A DNA stretch of 64,000 nt from Sanderia malayensis (GCA_013076295.1 RQOL01000389.1:1-64000); one strand, 5' to 3'; shown: positions 13,181 to 28,500, numbered from the stretch's first letter. Numbers and translations are program-made. The notes: generated from the sequence alone by a model not told the origin.

Positions 13181-15480
13181 ATGAATTAACGTAAATACAG
13201 GGAAAACTGACTGATTGAAATACACCTTTTTTACTTTTTCCGTGATATTGACGTTCATTCCCACAAATTACACATGAACTCACATTAATACAGCTAACAC
13301 TGACTGATTGAAAAGCCTCTTTTACTTGTTTTAAGTGATATTCACATTCATTCCACAATTTACGCAGAAATCCCCGTAATACAGCTAAAATTGACGATTG
13401 AAATACACCCTTTTTACTTTTGTTGTGATATTAACATTCATTCCCACAATTTACACATGAATTGACGTAAATACAGGGGAAAACTGACTGATTGAATTAC
13501 ACCTTTTTTACTTGTTTTCGTTATATTAACATTCATTCGCACAATTACACATCAATCCACTTATACAGCTAATCCTGATGATTGACTTACACCTTTTTTA
13601 CATCATTTCGTAATTTTAAAATTCTTTCCCACAATTTCCACGGAAATAACGTAAAAAGGTGACACTGACTGATTGAAATACACCATTTTTACTTGTTTTC
13701 CGTGATATTAACATTCATTCCCGCAATTTACATATGAATCCACGTTAATACAGGTAAAATTGACTGATTGAAATTCATCCTTTTCACTTTTTTCCGTGAT
13801 ATTAACATTCATTCCCACAATTTACACATGAATTAACGTAAGTACAGGAAAACTGACTGATTGAAGTTCACTCTTTTTACTTGTTTTCCGTGATTTTGAC
13901 TTTCATTCCCACAATTACACATGAATCCACTTTAATACAGCTAAAATTGACTGATTGAAATTCACCCTTTTTACTTTTTTCCGTGATATTAACATTCATT
14001 CCCACAATTTACACATGAATCCACCTTAATACAGCGAATCCTGATTGATTGAATTACACCTTTTTACATCTTTTCCGTGATTTAAAATTCTTCCCACAAT
14101 TTACACATGAATTGACTTTAATACAGGTAAAAGTGGCTGATTGAAATACACCTTTTTTACTTGTTTCCGTGATATTTAATTCATTCCCACACTTTACACA
14201 TAAATTGACTTATATACATGTAAAACGACTGATTGAAAACACCATTTTACTTGTTTCCGTTATATTAACATTCATTCCCACAATTTACACATGAATCCAC
14301 TTAAATAGAGCTAGTCCTGACTGATTGAATTACACTTTTTTACTTTTTTCCGTGATTTAACATTAATTCCCACAATTACACATAATTGGACTTTATATAC
14401 AGGTAAAAGTGGCTGATTGAAATACACCTTTTTTACTTGTTTACTGGGATATTTACATTCATTCCCACATTTTACACATGAATCCACGTTAATACAGCTA
14501 AAATTCACTGATTGAAATTCACCTTTTTACTTTTTCCTGTGATATTAACATCTTCCCACAATTTTACACATGAATTAACGTAATACAGGGAAAACTGACT
14601 GATTGAAATACACCATTTTACATGTATCCGTGAATTTAACATTCATGTCCAGCAATTACATATGAATCCACGTTAATACAGGTAAAATTGACTGATTGAA
14701 ATTCACCCTTTTCACTTTTTTCCGTGATATTAAATTCATTCCACAATTTACATGAATTAACGTAAATACAGGAAAAACTGACTGATTGAAATTCACTCCT
14801 TTTACTTGTTTTCCGTGATATTAACATTGATTCCAACAACTTAGACATGAATCCACTTTAAATCAGCTAAAATTGACTGATTGAAATTCACCCTTTTTAC
14901 TTTTTTCCGTGATTTTAACATTCATCTCACAAATTACACCATGAATCCACGTTAAAACAGTTAATCCTGACTGATTGAATTACCCTTTTTTAATTGTTTT
15001 CCGTAATTTTAACATTCTTTCCCACACTTTACACGTGATTTGACTTTATAAACATTTAAAGCTGACTAATTGAAACACACCTTTTTACTTTTTTCCGTGA
15101 TTTTGACTTTCATTCCCACAAATTACACATGAATCCACGTTAATACAGCTAATCCTGGACTGATTGAATTACACCTTTTTTACTTTTTTTCCGTGATATT
15201 AACATTAATTCCTACAATTTACACATGAATTGACTTTATAAAACATGTAAAACTGACTGATTAAAATACACCTTTTTTACTTATTTTTCCTTGATATTAA
15301 CATTCATTCCACAATTTACATGTGAATCCACGTTAATACAGGTAAAGTTGACTGATTGAAAATTCACCCTTTTCACTTTTTCCGTGATATTAACATTTAT
15401 TCCCACAATTTACACATAAATTAACGTAAATACAGGGAAAACTGACTGATTGAAATACACTCCTTTTACTTGTTTTCTGT
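13181..15480. repeat. Mosaic satellite stretch with many small deletions
   Basis: Monomers from several other blocks are joined here in an order not seen elsewhere. It includes gatattgacgttc monomers, a shortened cacgg..aataacg monomer near 13630, two tactggga-family copies (14160 has lost the motif) and a run resembling 18.0-19.9 kb, sharing acaccatgaatcc (14936) and cacgtgatttgac (15030). Single-base losses are frequent between about 13500 and 14760. Nothing other than satellite is present. Confidence 0.7.
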
Positions 15481-17160
15481 GATATTAACATCATTCCATA
15501 ATTTAGACAGGAATCCACGTTAATGCAGCTAAAATTAACTGATTGAAATGCACCCTTTTTACTTTTTTCCGTGAAATTACATTCATTCCCACAATTTACA
15601 CATGAATCCACGATAATACAGTTCATTAGACTCTGTAAAGTACACCTTAATTACTTGTTTTCCGTGATATTAACATTCATTCCCACAATTTACACATGAA
15701 TCCACTTTAATACAGCGAATCCTGATTGATTGAATTACACCTTTTTTATATCTTTTCCGTGATTTTAAAATTCTTTCCCACAATTTACACACGAATTAAC
15801 GTAAAAACAGGTGACACTGGCTGATTGAAATGCACCATTTTTACTTTTTTTCCGTGATATTAACATTCATGCCCAAACTTTACACATTAATTGACTTAGA
15901 TACATGTAAAACTGACTTATTGAAATACACTTTTTTTCACTTGTTTTCCGTTATATTAACATTCATTCCTACAATTTACACATGAATCCACGTTAACACA
16001 GAGAAAACCGACCGATTGAAATACACCCATATTACTTTTTTCCGTGATATTAACATTCATTCCCACAATTTACACATGAAACCACCTTAACACAGCTAGT
16101 CCTGACCGATTCAAATACCCTTTTTTTACTTGTTTTCAGCGATTTTAACATTAATTCCCACAATTTAAACATGAATTAACTTTATATACAGGTAAAACTG
16201 ACTGATTGAAATACACCATTTTACTTGTTTTCCGTGATATTAACATTGCTTCCCACAATTTACACATGAATTGACGAAAATACTGGGCAAACTGACTGAT
16301 TGAATAACACCATTTTTACTTGTTTTCCGTGATATTAAAATTAATTCCCACAATTGACACATAAATCGACTTTATAAACATTTAAAACTGACTAATTGAA
16401 ATACACCTTTTTTACTTTTTTCCGTGATATTGACGTTCATTCCACAAATTACACATGAACTCACGTTAATACAGCTAACACTGACTGATTGAAAAACACT
16501 CTTTTACTTGTTTTAAGTGATATTCACATTCATTCCCACAATTTACGCAGAAATCCCCGGTAATACAGCTAAAATTGACGATTGAAATACACCCGTTTTA
16601 CTTTTGTTGCGTGATATTAACATTCATTCCCACAATTTACACATGAATTGACGTAAATACAGGGGAAACTGACTGATTGAAATACACCTTTTTTACTTGT
16701 TTTTCGTTATAATTAACATTCATTCGCACAACTTACACATCAATCCACCTTAATACAGCTAATCCTGATTGATTGAATTACACCTTTTTTACATCATTTC
16801 CGTAATTTTAAAATTCCTTCCCACAATTTCCACGGGAAATAACGTAAAAGCAGGTGACACTGGCTGATTGAAATGCACCATTTTTACTTGTTTTCCGTGA
16901 AAGTAACATTAATTCCCACACTTTTACACATAAATTGACTTTATATACATGTAAAACGGACTGATTGAACAACACCATTTTACTTGCTTTCCGTTATATT
17001 AACATTCATTCCCACAATTTACACATGAATCCACTTAAATACAGCTAGTCCTGACTGATTGAATTACACTTTTTTTTACTTGTTTTCCGTGATTTTATCA
17101 TTAATTCCCACAATTTACACATGAATTGACTTTATATACAGGTAAAAGTTGCTGATTGAA
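15480..17160. repeat. Landmark block, copy 2, lacking two monomers
   Basis: This has the same landmark order as 22975 onward: cataatttagacaggaatcc, then gttcattagac, then catgcccaaactttac, then accgaccgattg, then gaccgattcaaataccc. The offset to the 23-kb copy is 7493 bp at the start (15607 versus 23100) but 7679 bp at cccgttttacttttgttgcg (16591 versus 24270). The 186-bp difference equals two monomers, the aatccccagtaatac monomer and its neighbour, which are absent here. Confidence 0.75.
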
Positions 17161-19995
17161 ATACACCATTTTTACTTGTTTACTGGGATATTTACATTCA
17201 TTCCCACATTTTACACATGAATCCACGTTAATACAGCTAAAATTCACTGATTGAAATTCACCCTTTTTACTTTTCTTGTGATATTAACATTCATTCCCAC
17301 AATTTACACATGAATTAACGTAAATACAGGGAAAACTGACTGATTGAAATACACCATTTTTACTTGTTTTCGTGATATTAACATTCATTCCCGCAATTTA
17401 CATATGAATCCACGTTAATACAGGTAAAATTGACTGATTGAAATTCACCCTTTTCACTTTTTTCCATGATATTAACATTCATTCCCACAATTTACACATG
17501 AATTAACGTAAGTACAGGAAAAACTGACTGATTGAAATTCACTCTTTTTACTTGTTTTCCGTGATATTAACATTCATTCCAACAACTTAGACATGAATCC
17601 ACTTTAATACAGCTAAAATTGACTGATTGAAATTCACCCTTTTTATTTTTTTCCGTGATTTTAACATTCATTCTCACAAATTACACATGAATCCACGTTA
17701 AAACAGTTCATCCTGACTGATTGAATTACCCCTTTTTTAATTGTTTTCCGTAATTTTAACATTCTTTTCCACACTTTACACGTGAATTGACTTTATAAAC
17801 ATTTAAAGCTGACTAATTGAAACACACCTTTTTTACTTTTTTCCGTGATTTTGACTTTCATTCCCACAAATTACACATAATCCACGTTAATACAGCTAAT
17901 CCTGACTGATTGAATTACACCTTTTTTACTTTTTTTCCGTGATATTAACATTCATTCCAACAATTTACGCATGAATCCACTTTAATACAGCTAAAATTGA
18001 CTGATTGAAATTCACCCTTTTTACTTTTTCCCGTGATATAACATTCATTCCACAATTTACACCTGAATTAACGTTAATACAGCTAGAATTAACTGATTGT
18101 AATACACCCTTTTTACTTGTTTTCCGTGATATTAGCATTCATTCCCACAATTTACGCAGAAATCCCCGTTAATACAGCTACAATTGACTGATTGAAATAC
18201 ACCCTTTTTACTTTTGTTGCGTGATATTAACATTCTTTCCCACAATTTGCACATGAATTGACGTAAATACAGGGGAAACGGAATGATTGAAATACACCTT
18301 TTTGACTTGTTTTCGTTATATTAACATTCTTTCCCACAATTTACACATGAATCTACGTTAATAGAGCTAAACCTGACTAATTGAAATACACCTTTTTCAA
18401 TTGTTTTCCGTGATATTAACTTTCATTCCCACAATTTACACATGAATTGACTTTATAATCATGTAAAACTGACTGATTGAAATACACCTTTTTTCTTGTT
18501 TTCCGTGATATTAACATTCATTACCACAATTTACACATAAATCCACGTTAATACAGGTAAAATGGACAGATTGAAATTCATCCTTTCACTTTTTTCCGTG
18601 ATATTAACATTCATTCCCACAATTTACACATGAATCCACCTTAATACAGCGAATCCTGATTGATTGAATTACACCTTTTTACATCTTTTCCGTGATTTCA
18701 AAATTCTTTCCCACAATTTACACATGAATTGACTTTATATACAGGTAAAAGTGGCTGATTGAAATACACCTTTTTTACTTGTTTACTGGGATATTTACAT
18801 TCATTCCCACACTTTACACATAAATTGACTTTATATACATGTAAAACGGACTGATTGAACAACACCATTTTTACTTGCTTTCCGTTATATTAACATTAAT
18901 TCCCACAATTTACACATGAATCCATATAAATAGAGCTAGTCCTGACTGATTGAATTACACTTTTTTTACTTTTTTTCCGTGATTTTAACATTAATTCCCA
19001 CAATTTACACATGAATTGACTTTATATACAGGTAAAAGTGGCTGATTGAAATACACGTTTTTTACTTGTTTACTGGGATATTTACATTCATTCCCACATT
19101 TTACACATGAATCCACGTTAATACAGGTAAAATTCACTGATTGAAATTCACCCTATTTACTTTTTCCTGTGATATTAACATTCATTCCCACAATTTACAC
19201 ATGAATTAACATAAATACAGGGAAAACTGACTGATTGAAATACACCATTTTTACATGTTATCCGTGATATTAACATTCATTCCAGCAATTTACATATGAA
19301 TCCACGTTAATACAGGTAAAATTGACCGATTGAAATTCACCCTTTTCACTTTTTTCCGTGATATTAACATTCATTCCCACAATTTACACATGAATTAACG
19401 TAAATACAGGAAAAACTGACTGATTGAAACTCACTCTTTTTACTTGTTTTCCGTGATATTAACATTCATTCCAACAACTTAGACATGAATCCACTTTAAT
19501 ACAGCTAAAATTGACTGATTGAAATTCACCCTTTTTACCTTTTTCCGTGATTTTAACATTCATTCTCACAAATTACACCATGAATCCACGTTAAAACAGT
19601 TAATCCTGACTGATTGAATTACCCCTTTTTTAATTGTTTTCCGTAATTTTAACATTCTTTCCCACACTTTACACGTGATTTGACTTTATAAACATTTAAA
19701 GCTGACTAATTGAAACACACCTTTTTTACTTTTTTCCGTGATTTTGACTTTCATTCCCACAAATTACACATGAATCCACGTTAATACAGCTAATCCTGAC
19801 TGGTTGAATTACACCTTTTTTACTTTTTTTCCGTGATATTAACATTAATTCCTACAATTACACATGAATTGACTTTATAAACATGTAAAACTGACTGATT
19901 AAAATACACCTTTTTTACTTATTTTCCTTGATATTAACATTCATTCCCACAATTTACATGTGAATCCACGTTAATACAGGTAAAGTTGACTGATT
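17161..19995. repeat. 2.86-kb higher-order repeat, unit 1
   Basis: This is a unit of about 30 monomers. Private variants are shared with unit 2: acagttcatcctgac (17700 and 20540), cattcttttccacac (17760 and 20600), and ttaacataaatacag (19211 and 22067, offset 2856). The unit starts in a monomer where a tactggga-type tail follows atacaccatttttac. A fusion monomer near 17965 (tttacgcatgaatccacttt) has lost two monomers relative to 25.6 kb. Confidence 0.75.
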
Positions 19996-22850
19996 GAAAT
20001 ACACCATTTTTACTTGTTTACTGGGATATTTACATTCATTCCCACATTTTACACATGAATCCACGTTAATACAGCTAAAATTCACTGATTGAAATTCACC
20101 CTTTTTACTTTTTCTTGTGATATTAACATTCATTCCCACAATTTACACATGAATTAACGTAAATACAGGGAAAACTGACTGATTGAAATACACCATTTTT
20201 ACTTGTTTTCCGTGATATTAACATTCATTCCCGCAATTTACATATGAATCCACGTTAATACAGGTAAAATTGACTGATTGAAATTCACCCTTTTCACTTT
20301 TTTCCATGATATTAACATTCATTCCCACAATTTACACATGAATTAACGTAAGTACAGGAAAAACTGACTGATTGAAATTCACTCTTTTTACTTGTTTTCC
20401 GTGATATTAACATTCATTCCAACAACTTAGACATGAATCCACTTTAATACAGCTAAAATTGACTGATTGAAATTCACCCTTTTTATTTTTTTCCGTGATT
20501 TTAACATTCATTCTCACAAATTTACACATGAATCCACGTTAAAACAGTTCATCCTGACTGATTGAATTACCCCTTTTTTAATTGTTTTCCGTAATTTTAA
20601 CATTCTTTTCCACACTTTCACGTGAATTGACTTTATAAACATTTAAAGCTGACTAATTGAAACACATCCTTTTTTACTTTTTTCCCGTGATTTTGACTTT
20701 CATTCCCACAAATTACACATGAATCCACGTTAATACAGCTAATCCTGACTGGATTGAATTACACCTTTTTTACTTTTTTTCCGTGATATTAACATTCATT
20801 CCCATACAATTTAATCGCTGATGAATCCACTTTCAATAACAGCCTAAAATTGAACCTGAATTGAAATTCACCCTTTTTTCGTATTTTTCCCCGTGATATT
20901 AACATTCATTCCCACAATTTACACCTGAATTAACGTTAATACAGCTAGAATTAACTGATTGTAATACACCCTTTTTACTTGTTTCCGTGATATTAGCATT
21001 CATTCCCACAATTTACGCAGAAATCCCCGTTAATACAGCTACAATTGACTGATTGAAATACACCCTTTTTACTTTTGTTGCGTGATATTAACATTCTTTC
21101 CCACAATTTGCACATGAATTGACGTAAATACAGGGGAAACGGAATGATTGAAATACACCTTTTTGACTTGTTTTCGTTATATTAACATTCTTTCCCACAA
21201 TTTACACATGAATCTACGTTAATAGAGCTAAACTGACTAATTGAAATACACCTTTTCAATTTTTTCCGTGATATTAACTTTCATTCCCACAATTTACACA
21301 TGAATTGACTTTATAATCATGTAAAACTGACTGATTGAAATACACCTTTTTTTCTTGTTTTCCGTGATATTAACATTCATTACCACAATTTACACATAAA
21401 TCCACGTTAATACAGGTAAAATGGACAGATGAAATTCATCCTTTTCACTTTTTCCGTGATATTAACATTCATTCCCACAATTTACACATGAATCCACCTT
21501 AATACAGCGAATCCTGATTGATTGAATTACACCTTTTTACATCTTTTCCGTGATTCAAAATTCTTTCCCACAATTTACACATGAATTGACTTTATATACA
21601 GGTAAAAGTGGCTGATTGAAATACACCTTTTTTACTTGTTTACTGGGATATTTACATTCATTCCCACACTTTACACATAAATTGACTTTATATACATGTA
21701 AAACGGACTGATTGAACAACACCATTTTTACTTGCTTTCCGTTATATTAACATTAATTCCCACAATTTACACATGAATCCATATAAATAGAGCTAGTCCT
21801 GACTGATTGAATTACACTTTTTTACTTTTTTTCCGTGATTTTAACATTAATTCCCACAATTTACACATGAATTGACTTTATATACAGGTAAAAGTGGCTG
21901 ATTGAAATACACCTTTTTTACTTGTTTACTGGGATATTTACATTCATTCCCACATTTTACACATGAATCCACGTTAATACAGCTAAAATTCACTGATTGA
22001 AATTCACCCTATTTACTTTTTCCTGTGATATTAACATTCATTCCCACAATTTACACATGAATTAACATAAATACAGGGAAAACTGACTGATTGAAATACA
22101 CCATTTTTACATGTTATCCGTGATATTAACATTCATTCCAGCAATTTACATATGAATCCACGTTAATACAGGTAAAATTGACCCGATTGAAATTCACCCT
22201 TTTCACTTTTTTCCGTGATATTAACATTCATTCCCACAATTTACACATGAATTAACGTAAATACAGGAAAAACTGACTGATTGAAATCACTCTTTTTACT
22301 TGTTTTCCGTGATATTAACATTCATTCCAACAACTTAGACATGAATCCACTTTAATACAGCTAAAATTGACTGATTGAAATTCACCCTTTTTACCTTTTT
22401 CCGTGATTTTAACATTCATTCTCACAAATTACACATGAATCCACGTTAAAACAGTTAATCCTGACTGATTGAATTACCCCCTTTTTTAATTGTTTTCCGT
22501 AATTTTAACATTCTTTCCCACACTTTACACGTGATTTGACTTTATAAACATTTAAAGCTGACTAATTGAAACACACCTTTTTTACTTTTTTCCCGTGATT
22601 TGACTTTCATTCCCACAAATTACACATGAATCCACGTTATACAGCTAATCCTGACTGTTGAATTACACCTTTTTTACTTTTTTTCCGTGATATTAACATT
22701 AATTCCTACAATTACACATGAATTGACTTTATAAACATGTAAACTGACTGATTAAAATACACCTTTTTTACTTATTTTCCTGATATTACATTCATTCCCA
22801 CAATTTACATGTGAATCCACGTAATACAGGTAAAGTTGACTGATTGAAAT
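19996..22850. repeat. 2.86-kb higher-order repeat, unit 2
   Basis: This is the tandem partner of the preceding unit, at an offset of 2.84-2.86 kb. The join, near 19985-20000, lies inside a monomer: cacaatttacatgtgaatcc and gtaaagttgac of the end of unit 1 continue directly into atacaccatttttac of the start of unit 2. The normal continuation of the end of the unit, with attcacccttttcac, is seen at 22850. One monomer at about 20805-20890 is full of small insertions. Confidence 0.75.
20805..20890. repeat. Monomer carrying many 1-2 bp insertions
   Basis: Compared with the matching monomer near 17950-18035, this copy has small extra bases scattered through it: cccatacaat, ttaatcgctg, tttcaataacagcc and ttgaacctgaattg, and a disordered tail cccttttttcgtatttttcc. 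Its neighbours on both sides are normal. It may be a local consensus error or a monomer that has escaped homogenisation. Confidence 0.75.
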
Positions 22851-25552
22851 TCACCCTTTTCACTTTTTTCCGTGATATTAACATTTATTCCCACAATTTA
22901 CACATAAATTAACGTAAATACAGGGAAAACTGACTGATTGAAATACACTCCTTTTACTTGTTTTCTGTGATATTAACATTCATTCCCATAATTTAGACAG
23001 GAATCCACGTTAATGCAGCTAAAATTAACGGATTGAAATGCACCCTTTTTACTTTTTTCCCGTGAAATTTACATTCATTCCCACAATTTACACATGAATC
23101 CACGATAATACAGTTCATTAGACTGAGTAAAGTACACCTTAATTACTTGTTTTCCGTGATATTAACATTCATTCCCACAATTTACACATGAATCCACCTT
23201 AATACAGCGAATCCTGATTGATTGAATTACACCTTTTTTATATCTTTTCCGTGATTTTAAAATTCTTTCCCACAATTTACACACGAATTAACGTAAAAAC
23301 AGGTGACACTGGCTGATTGAAATGCACCATTTTTACTTTTTTTCCGTGATATTAACATTCATGCCCAAAATTTACACATTAATTGACTTAGATACATGTA
23401 AAACTGACTTATTGAAATACACTTTTTTCACTTGTTTTCCGTTATATTAACATTCATTCCTACAATTTACACATGAATCCACGTTAACACAGAGAAAACC
23501 GACCGATTGAAATACACCATTTTTACTTGTTTTCCGTGATATTAACATTCATTCCCACAATTTATGCAGAAATCCCCAGTAATACAGCTAAAGTTGACGA
23601 TTGAAATACACCCTTTTTCCTTTTCTTCCTTGATGTTAACATTCAATCCCCAATTTACAGATGAATTGACTTTAAATACATGAAAACTGACTGATTGAAA
23701 TACACCCATTTTCTTTTTTCCGTGATATTAACATTCATTCCCACAATTTACACATGAAACCACCTTAACACAGCTAGTCCTGACCGATTCAAATACCCTT
23801 GTTTTACTTGTTTTCAGCGATTTTAACATTAATTCCCACAATTTAAACATGAATTAACTTTATATACAGGTAAAACTGACTGATTGAAATACACCATTTT
23901 TACTTGTTTTCCGTGATATTAACATTGCTTCCCACAATTTACACATGAATTGACGAAAATACTGGGCAAACTGACTGATTGAATAACACCATTTTTACTT
24001 GTTTTCCGTGATATTAAAATTAATTCCCACAATTGACACATTAAATCGACTTTATAAACATTTAAAACTGACTAATTGAAATACACCTTTTTTAATTTTT
24101 TCCGTGATATTGACGTTCATTCCCACAAATTACACATGAACTCACGTTAATACAGCTAACACTGACTGATTGAAAAACACTCTTTTACTTGTTTTAAGTG
24201 ATATTCACATTCATTCCCACAATTTACGCAGAAATCCCCGGTAATACAGCTAAAATTGACGATTGAAATACACCCGTTTTACTTTTGTTGCGTGATATTA
24301 ACATTCATTCCCACAATTTACACATGAATTGACGTAAATACAGGGAAACTGACTGATTGAAATACACCTTTTTACTTGTTTTTCGTTATATTAACATTCA
24401 TTCGCACAACTTACACATCAATCCACCTTAATACAGCTAATCCTGATTGATTGAATTACACCTTTTTACATCATTTCCGTAATTTTAAAATTCCTTCCCA
24501 CAATTTCCACGGGAAATAACGTAAAAACAGGTGACACTGGCTGATTGAAATGCACCATTTTTACTTGTTTTCCGTGAAAGTAACATTAATTCCCACACTT
24601 TCCACATAAATTGACTTTATATACATGTAAAACGGACTGATTGAACAACACCATTTTTACTTGCTTTCCGTTATATTAACATTCATTCCCTCAATTTACA
24701 CATGAATCCACTTAAATACAGCTAGTCCTGACTGATTGAATTACACTTTTTTACTTGTTTTCCGTGATTTTATCATTAATTCCCACAATTTACACATGAA
24801 TTGACTTTATATACAGGTAAAAGTGGCTGATTGAAATACACCTTTTTACTTGTTTACTGGGATATTTACATTCATTCCCACATTTTACACATGAATCCAC
24901 GTTAATACAGCTAAAATTCACTGATTGAAATTCACCCTTTTTACTTTTTCCTGTGATATTAACATTCATTCCCACAATTTACACATAAATTAACGTAAAT
25001 ACAGGGAAAACTGACTGATTGAAATACACCATTTTTACTTGTTTTCCGTGATATTAACATTCATTCCCGCAATTTACATATGAATCCACGTTAATACAGG
25101 TAAAATTGACTGATTGAAATTCACCCTTTTTACTTTTTTCCATGATATTAACATTCATTCCCACAATTTACACATGAATTAACGTAAGTACAGGAAAAAC
25201 TGACTGATTGAAATTCACTCTTTTTACTTGTTTTCCGTGATATTAACATTCATTCCAACAACTTAGACATGAATCCACTTTAATACAGCTAAATTGACTG
25301 ATTGAAATTCACCCTTTTTATTTTTTTCCGTGATTTTAACATTCATTCTCACAAATTACACATGAATCCACGTTAAAACAGTTAATCCTGACTGATTGAA
25401 TTACCCCTTTTTAATTGTTTTCCGTAATTTTAACATTCTTTCCCACACTTTACACGTGAATTGACTTTATAAACATTTAAAGCTGACTAATTGAAACACA
25501 CCTTTTTTACTTTTTCCGTGATTTTGACTTTCATTCCCACAAATTACACATG
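22851..25552. repeat. Landmark block, copy 3 (most complete), and following monomers
   Basis: This copy contains the full landmark series: cataatttagacagg at 22989, gttcattagactg near 23112, catgcccaaaatttac near 23360, accgaccgattg at 23501, aatccccagtaatac near 23573, gattcaaataccc near 23787, and cgaaaatactgggc near 23954. It continues through the cccgttttacttttgttgcg monomer (24270) and the cgcacaacttacac monomer (24400) into the order seen at the start of the 4-kb repeat units. It is a useful reference for the damaged copies elsewhere. Confidence 0.75.
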
Positions 25553-28500
25553 AATCCACGTTAATACAGCTAATCCTGACTGATTGAATTACACCTTTTT
25601 TACTTTTTTTCCGTGATATTAACATTCATTCCCACAATTTACGCATGAATCCACCTTAATACAGCTAGTCCTGACTGATTGAATTACACTTTATTTACTT
25701 GTTTTCTGTGATTTTAACATTAACTCCCACAATTTACACATGAATTAACGTAAATACAGGAAAAGCTGACTGATTGAAATACACTCTTTTCACTTGTTTT
25801 CCGTGATATTAACATTCATTCCAACAACTTAGACATGAATCCACTTTAATACAGCTAAAATTGACTGATTGAAATTCACCCTTTTTACTTTTTCCCGTGA
25901 TATTAACATTCATTCCCACAATTTACACCTGAATTAACGTTAATACAGCTAGAATTAACTGATTGTAATACACCCTTTTTACTTGTTTTCCGTGATATTA
26001 GCATTCATTCCCACAATTTACGCAGAAATCCCCGTTAATACAGCTACAATTGACTGATTGAAATACACCCTTTTTACTTTTGTTGCGTGATATTAACATT
26101 CTTTCCCACAATTTGCACATGAATTGACGTAAATACAGGGGAAACGGAATGATTGAAATACACCTTTTTGACTTGTTTTCCGTTATATTAACATTCTTTC
26201 CCACAATTTACACATGAATCTACGTTAATAGAGCTAAACCTGACTAATTGAAATACACCTCTTTCAATTGTTTTCCGTGATATTAACTTTCATTCCCACA
26301 ATTTACACATGAATTGACTCTATAATCATGTAAAACTGACTGATTGAAATACACCTTTTTTTCTTGTTTTCCGTGATATTAACATTCATTACCACAATTT
26401 ACACATAAATCCACGTTAATACAGGTAAAATGGACAGATTGAAATTCATCCTTTTCACTTTTTTCCGTGATATTAACATTCATTCCCACAATTTACACAT
26501 GAATCCACCTTAATACAGCGAATCCTGATTGATTGAATTACACCTTTTTTACATTTATTCCGTGATTTTAAAATTCTTTCCCACAATTTACACATGAATT
26601 GACTTTATATACAGGTAAAAGTGGCTGATTGAAATACACCTTTTTTACTTGTTTACTGGGATATTTACATTCATTCCCACACTTTACACATAAATTGACT
26701 TTATATACATGTAAAACGGACTGATTGAACAACCGATTTTTACTTGCTTTCCGTTATATTAACATTCATTCCCACAATTTACACATGAATCCACTTAAAT
26801 AGAGCTAGTCCTGACTGATTGAATTACACTTTTTTTACTTTTTTTCCGTGATTTTAACATTAATTCCCACAATTTACACATGAATTGACTTTATATACAG
26901 GTAAAAGTGGCTGATTGAAATACACCTTTTTTACTTGTTTACTGGGATAATTACATTCATTCCCACATTTTACACATGAATCCACGTTAATACAGCTAAA
27001 ATTCACTGATTGAAATTCACCCTTTTTACTTTTTCCTGTGATATTAACATTCATTCCCACAATTTACACATGAATTAACGTAAATACAGGGAAAACTGAC
27101 TGATTGAAATACACCATTTTTACATGTTATCCGTGATATTAACATTCATTCGCACAACTTACACATCAATCCACCTTAATACAGCTAATCCTGATTGATT
27201 GAATTACACCTTTTTTACATCATTTCCGTAATTTTAAATTCTGTCCCACAATTTCCACGGGAAATAACGTAAAAACAGGTGACACTGGCTGATTGAAATG
27301 CACCATTTTTACTTGTTTTCCGTGAAAGTAACATTAATTCCCACACTTTACACATAAATTGACTTTATATACATGTAAAACGGACTGATTGAACAACACC
27401 ATTTTTACTTGCTTTCCGTTATATTAACATTCAATCCCACAATTTACACATGAATCCACTTCAATACAGCTAGTCCTGACTGATTGAATTACACTTTTTT
27501 TACTTGTTTTCCGTGATTTTAACATTAATTCCCACAATTTACACATGAATTGACTTTATATACAGGTAAAAGTGGCTGATTGAAATACACCTTTTTACTT
27601 GTTTACTGGGATATTTACATTCATTCCCACATTTTACACATGAATCCACGTTTATACAGCTAAAATTCACTGATTGAAATTCACCCTTTTTACTTTTTCC
27701 TGTGATATTAACATTCATTCCCACAATTTACACATGAATTAACGTAAATACAGGGAAAACTGACTGATTGAAATACACCATTTTTACTTGTTTTCCGTGA
27801 TATTAACATTCATTCCCGCAATTTACATATGAATCCACGTTAATACAGGTAAAATTGACTGATTGAAATTCACCCTTTTCACTTTTTTCCATGATATTAA
27901 CATTCATTCCCACAATTTACACATGAATTAACGTAAATACAGGGGAAACGGAATGATTGAAATACACCTTTTTGACTTGTTTTCCGTTATATTAACATTC
28001 TTTCCCACAATTTACACATGAATCTACGTTAATAGAGCTAAACCTGACTAATTGAAATACACCTTTTTCAATTGTTTTCCGTGATATTAACTTTCATTCC
28101 CACAATTTACACATGAATTGACTTTATAATCATGTAAACTGACTGATTGAAATACACCTTTTTTTCTTGTTTCCGTGATATTAACATTCATTACCACAAT
28201 TTACACATAAATCCACGTTAATACAGGTAAAATGGACAGATTGAAATTCATCCTTTTCACTTTTTTCCGTGATATTAACATTCATTCCCACAATTTACAC
28301 ATGAATCCACCTTAATACAGCGAATCCTGATTGATTGAATTACACCTTTTTTACATCTTTTCCGTGATTTCAAAATTCTTTCCCACAATTTACACATGAA
28401 TTGACTTTATATACAGGTAAAAGTGGCTGATTGAAATACACCTTTTTTACTTGTTTACTGGGATATTTACATTCATTCCCACACTTTACACATAAATTGA

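Noticed and set aside
17161..22850. Mobile element or integron cassette array as the cause of the kilobase-scale repeats
   Set aside because: The repeats consist only of the same 95-bp monomers. There are no terminal inverted repeats, target duplications, integrase or transposase reading frames.
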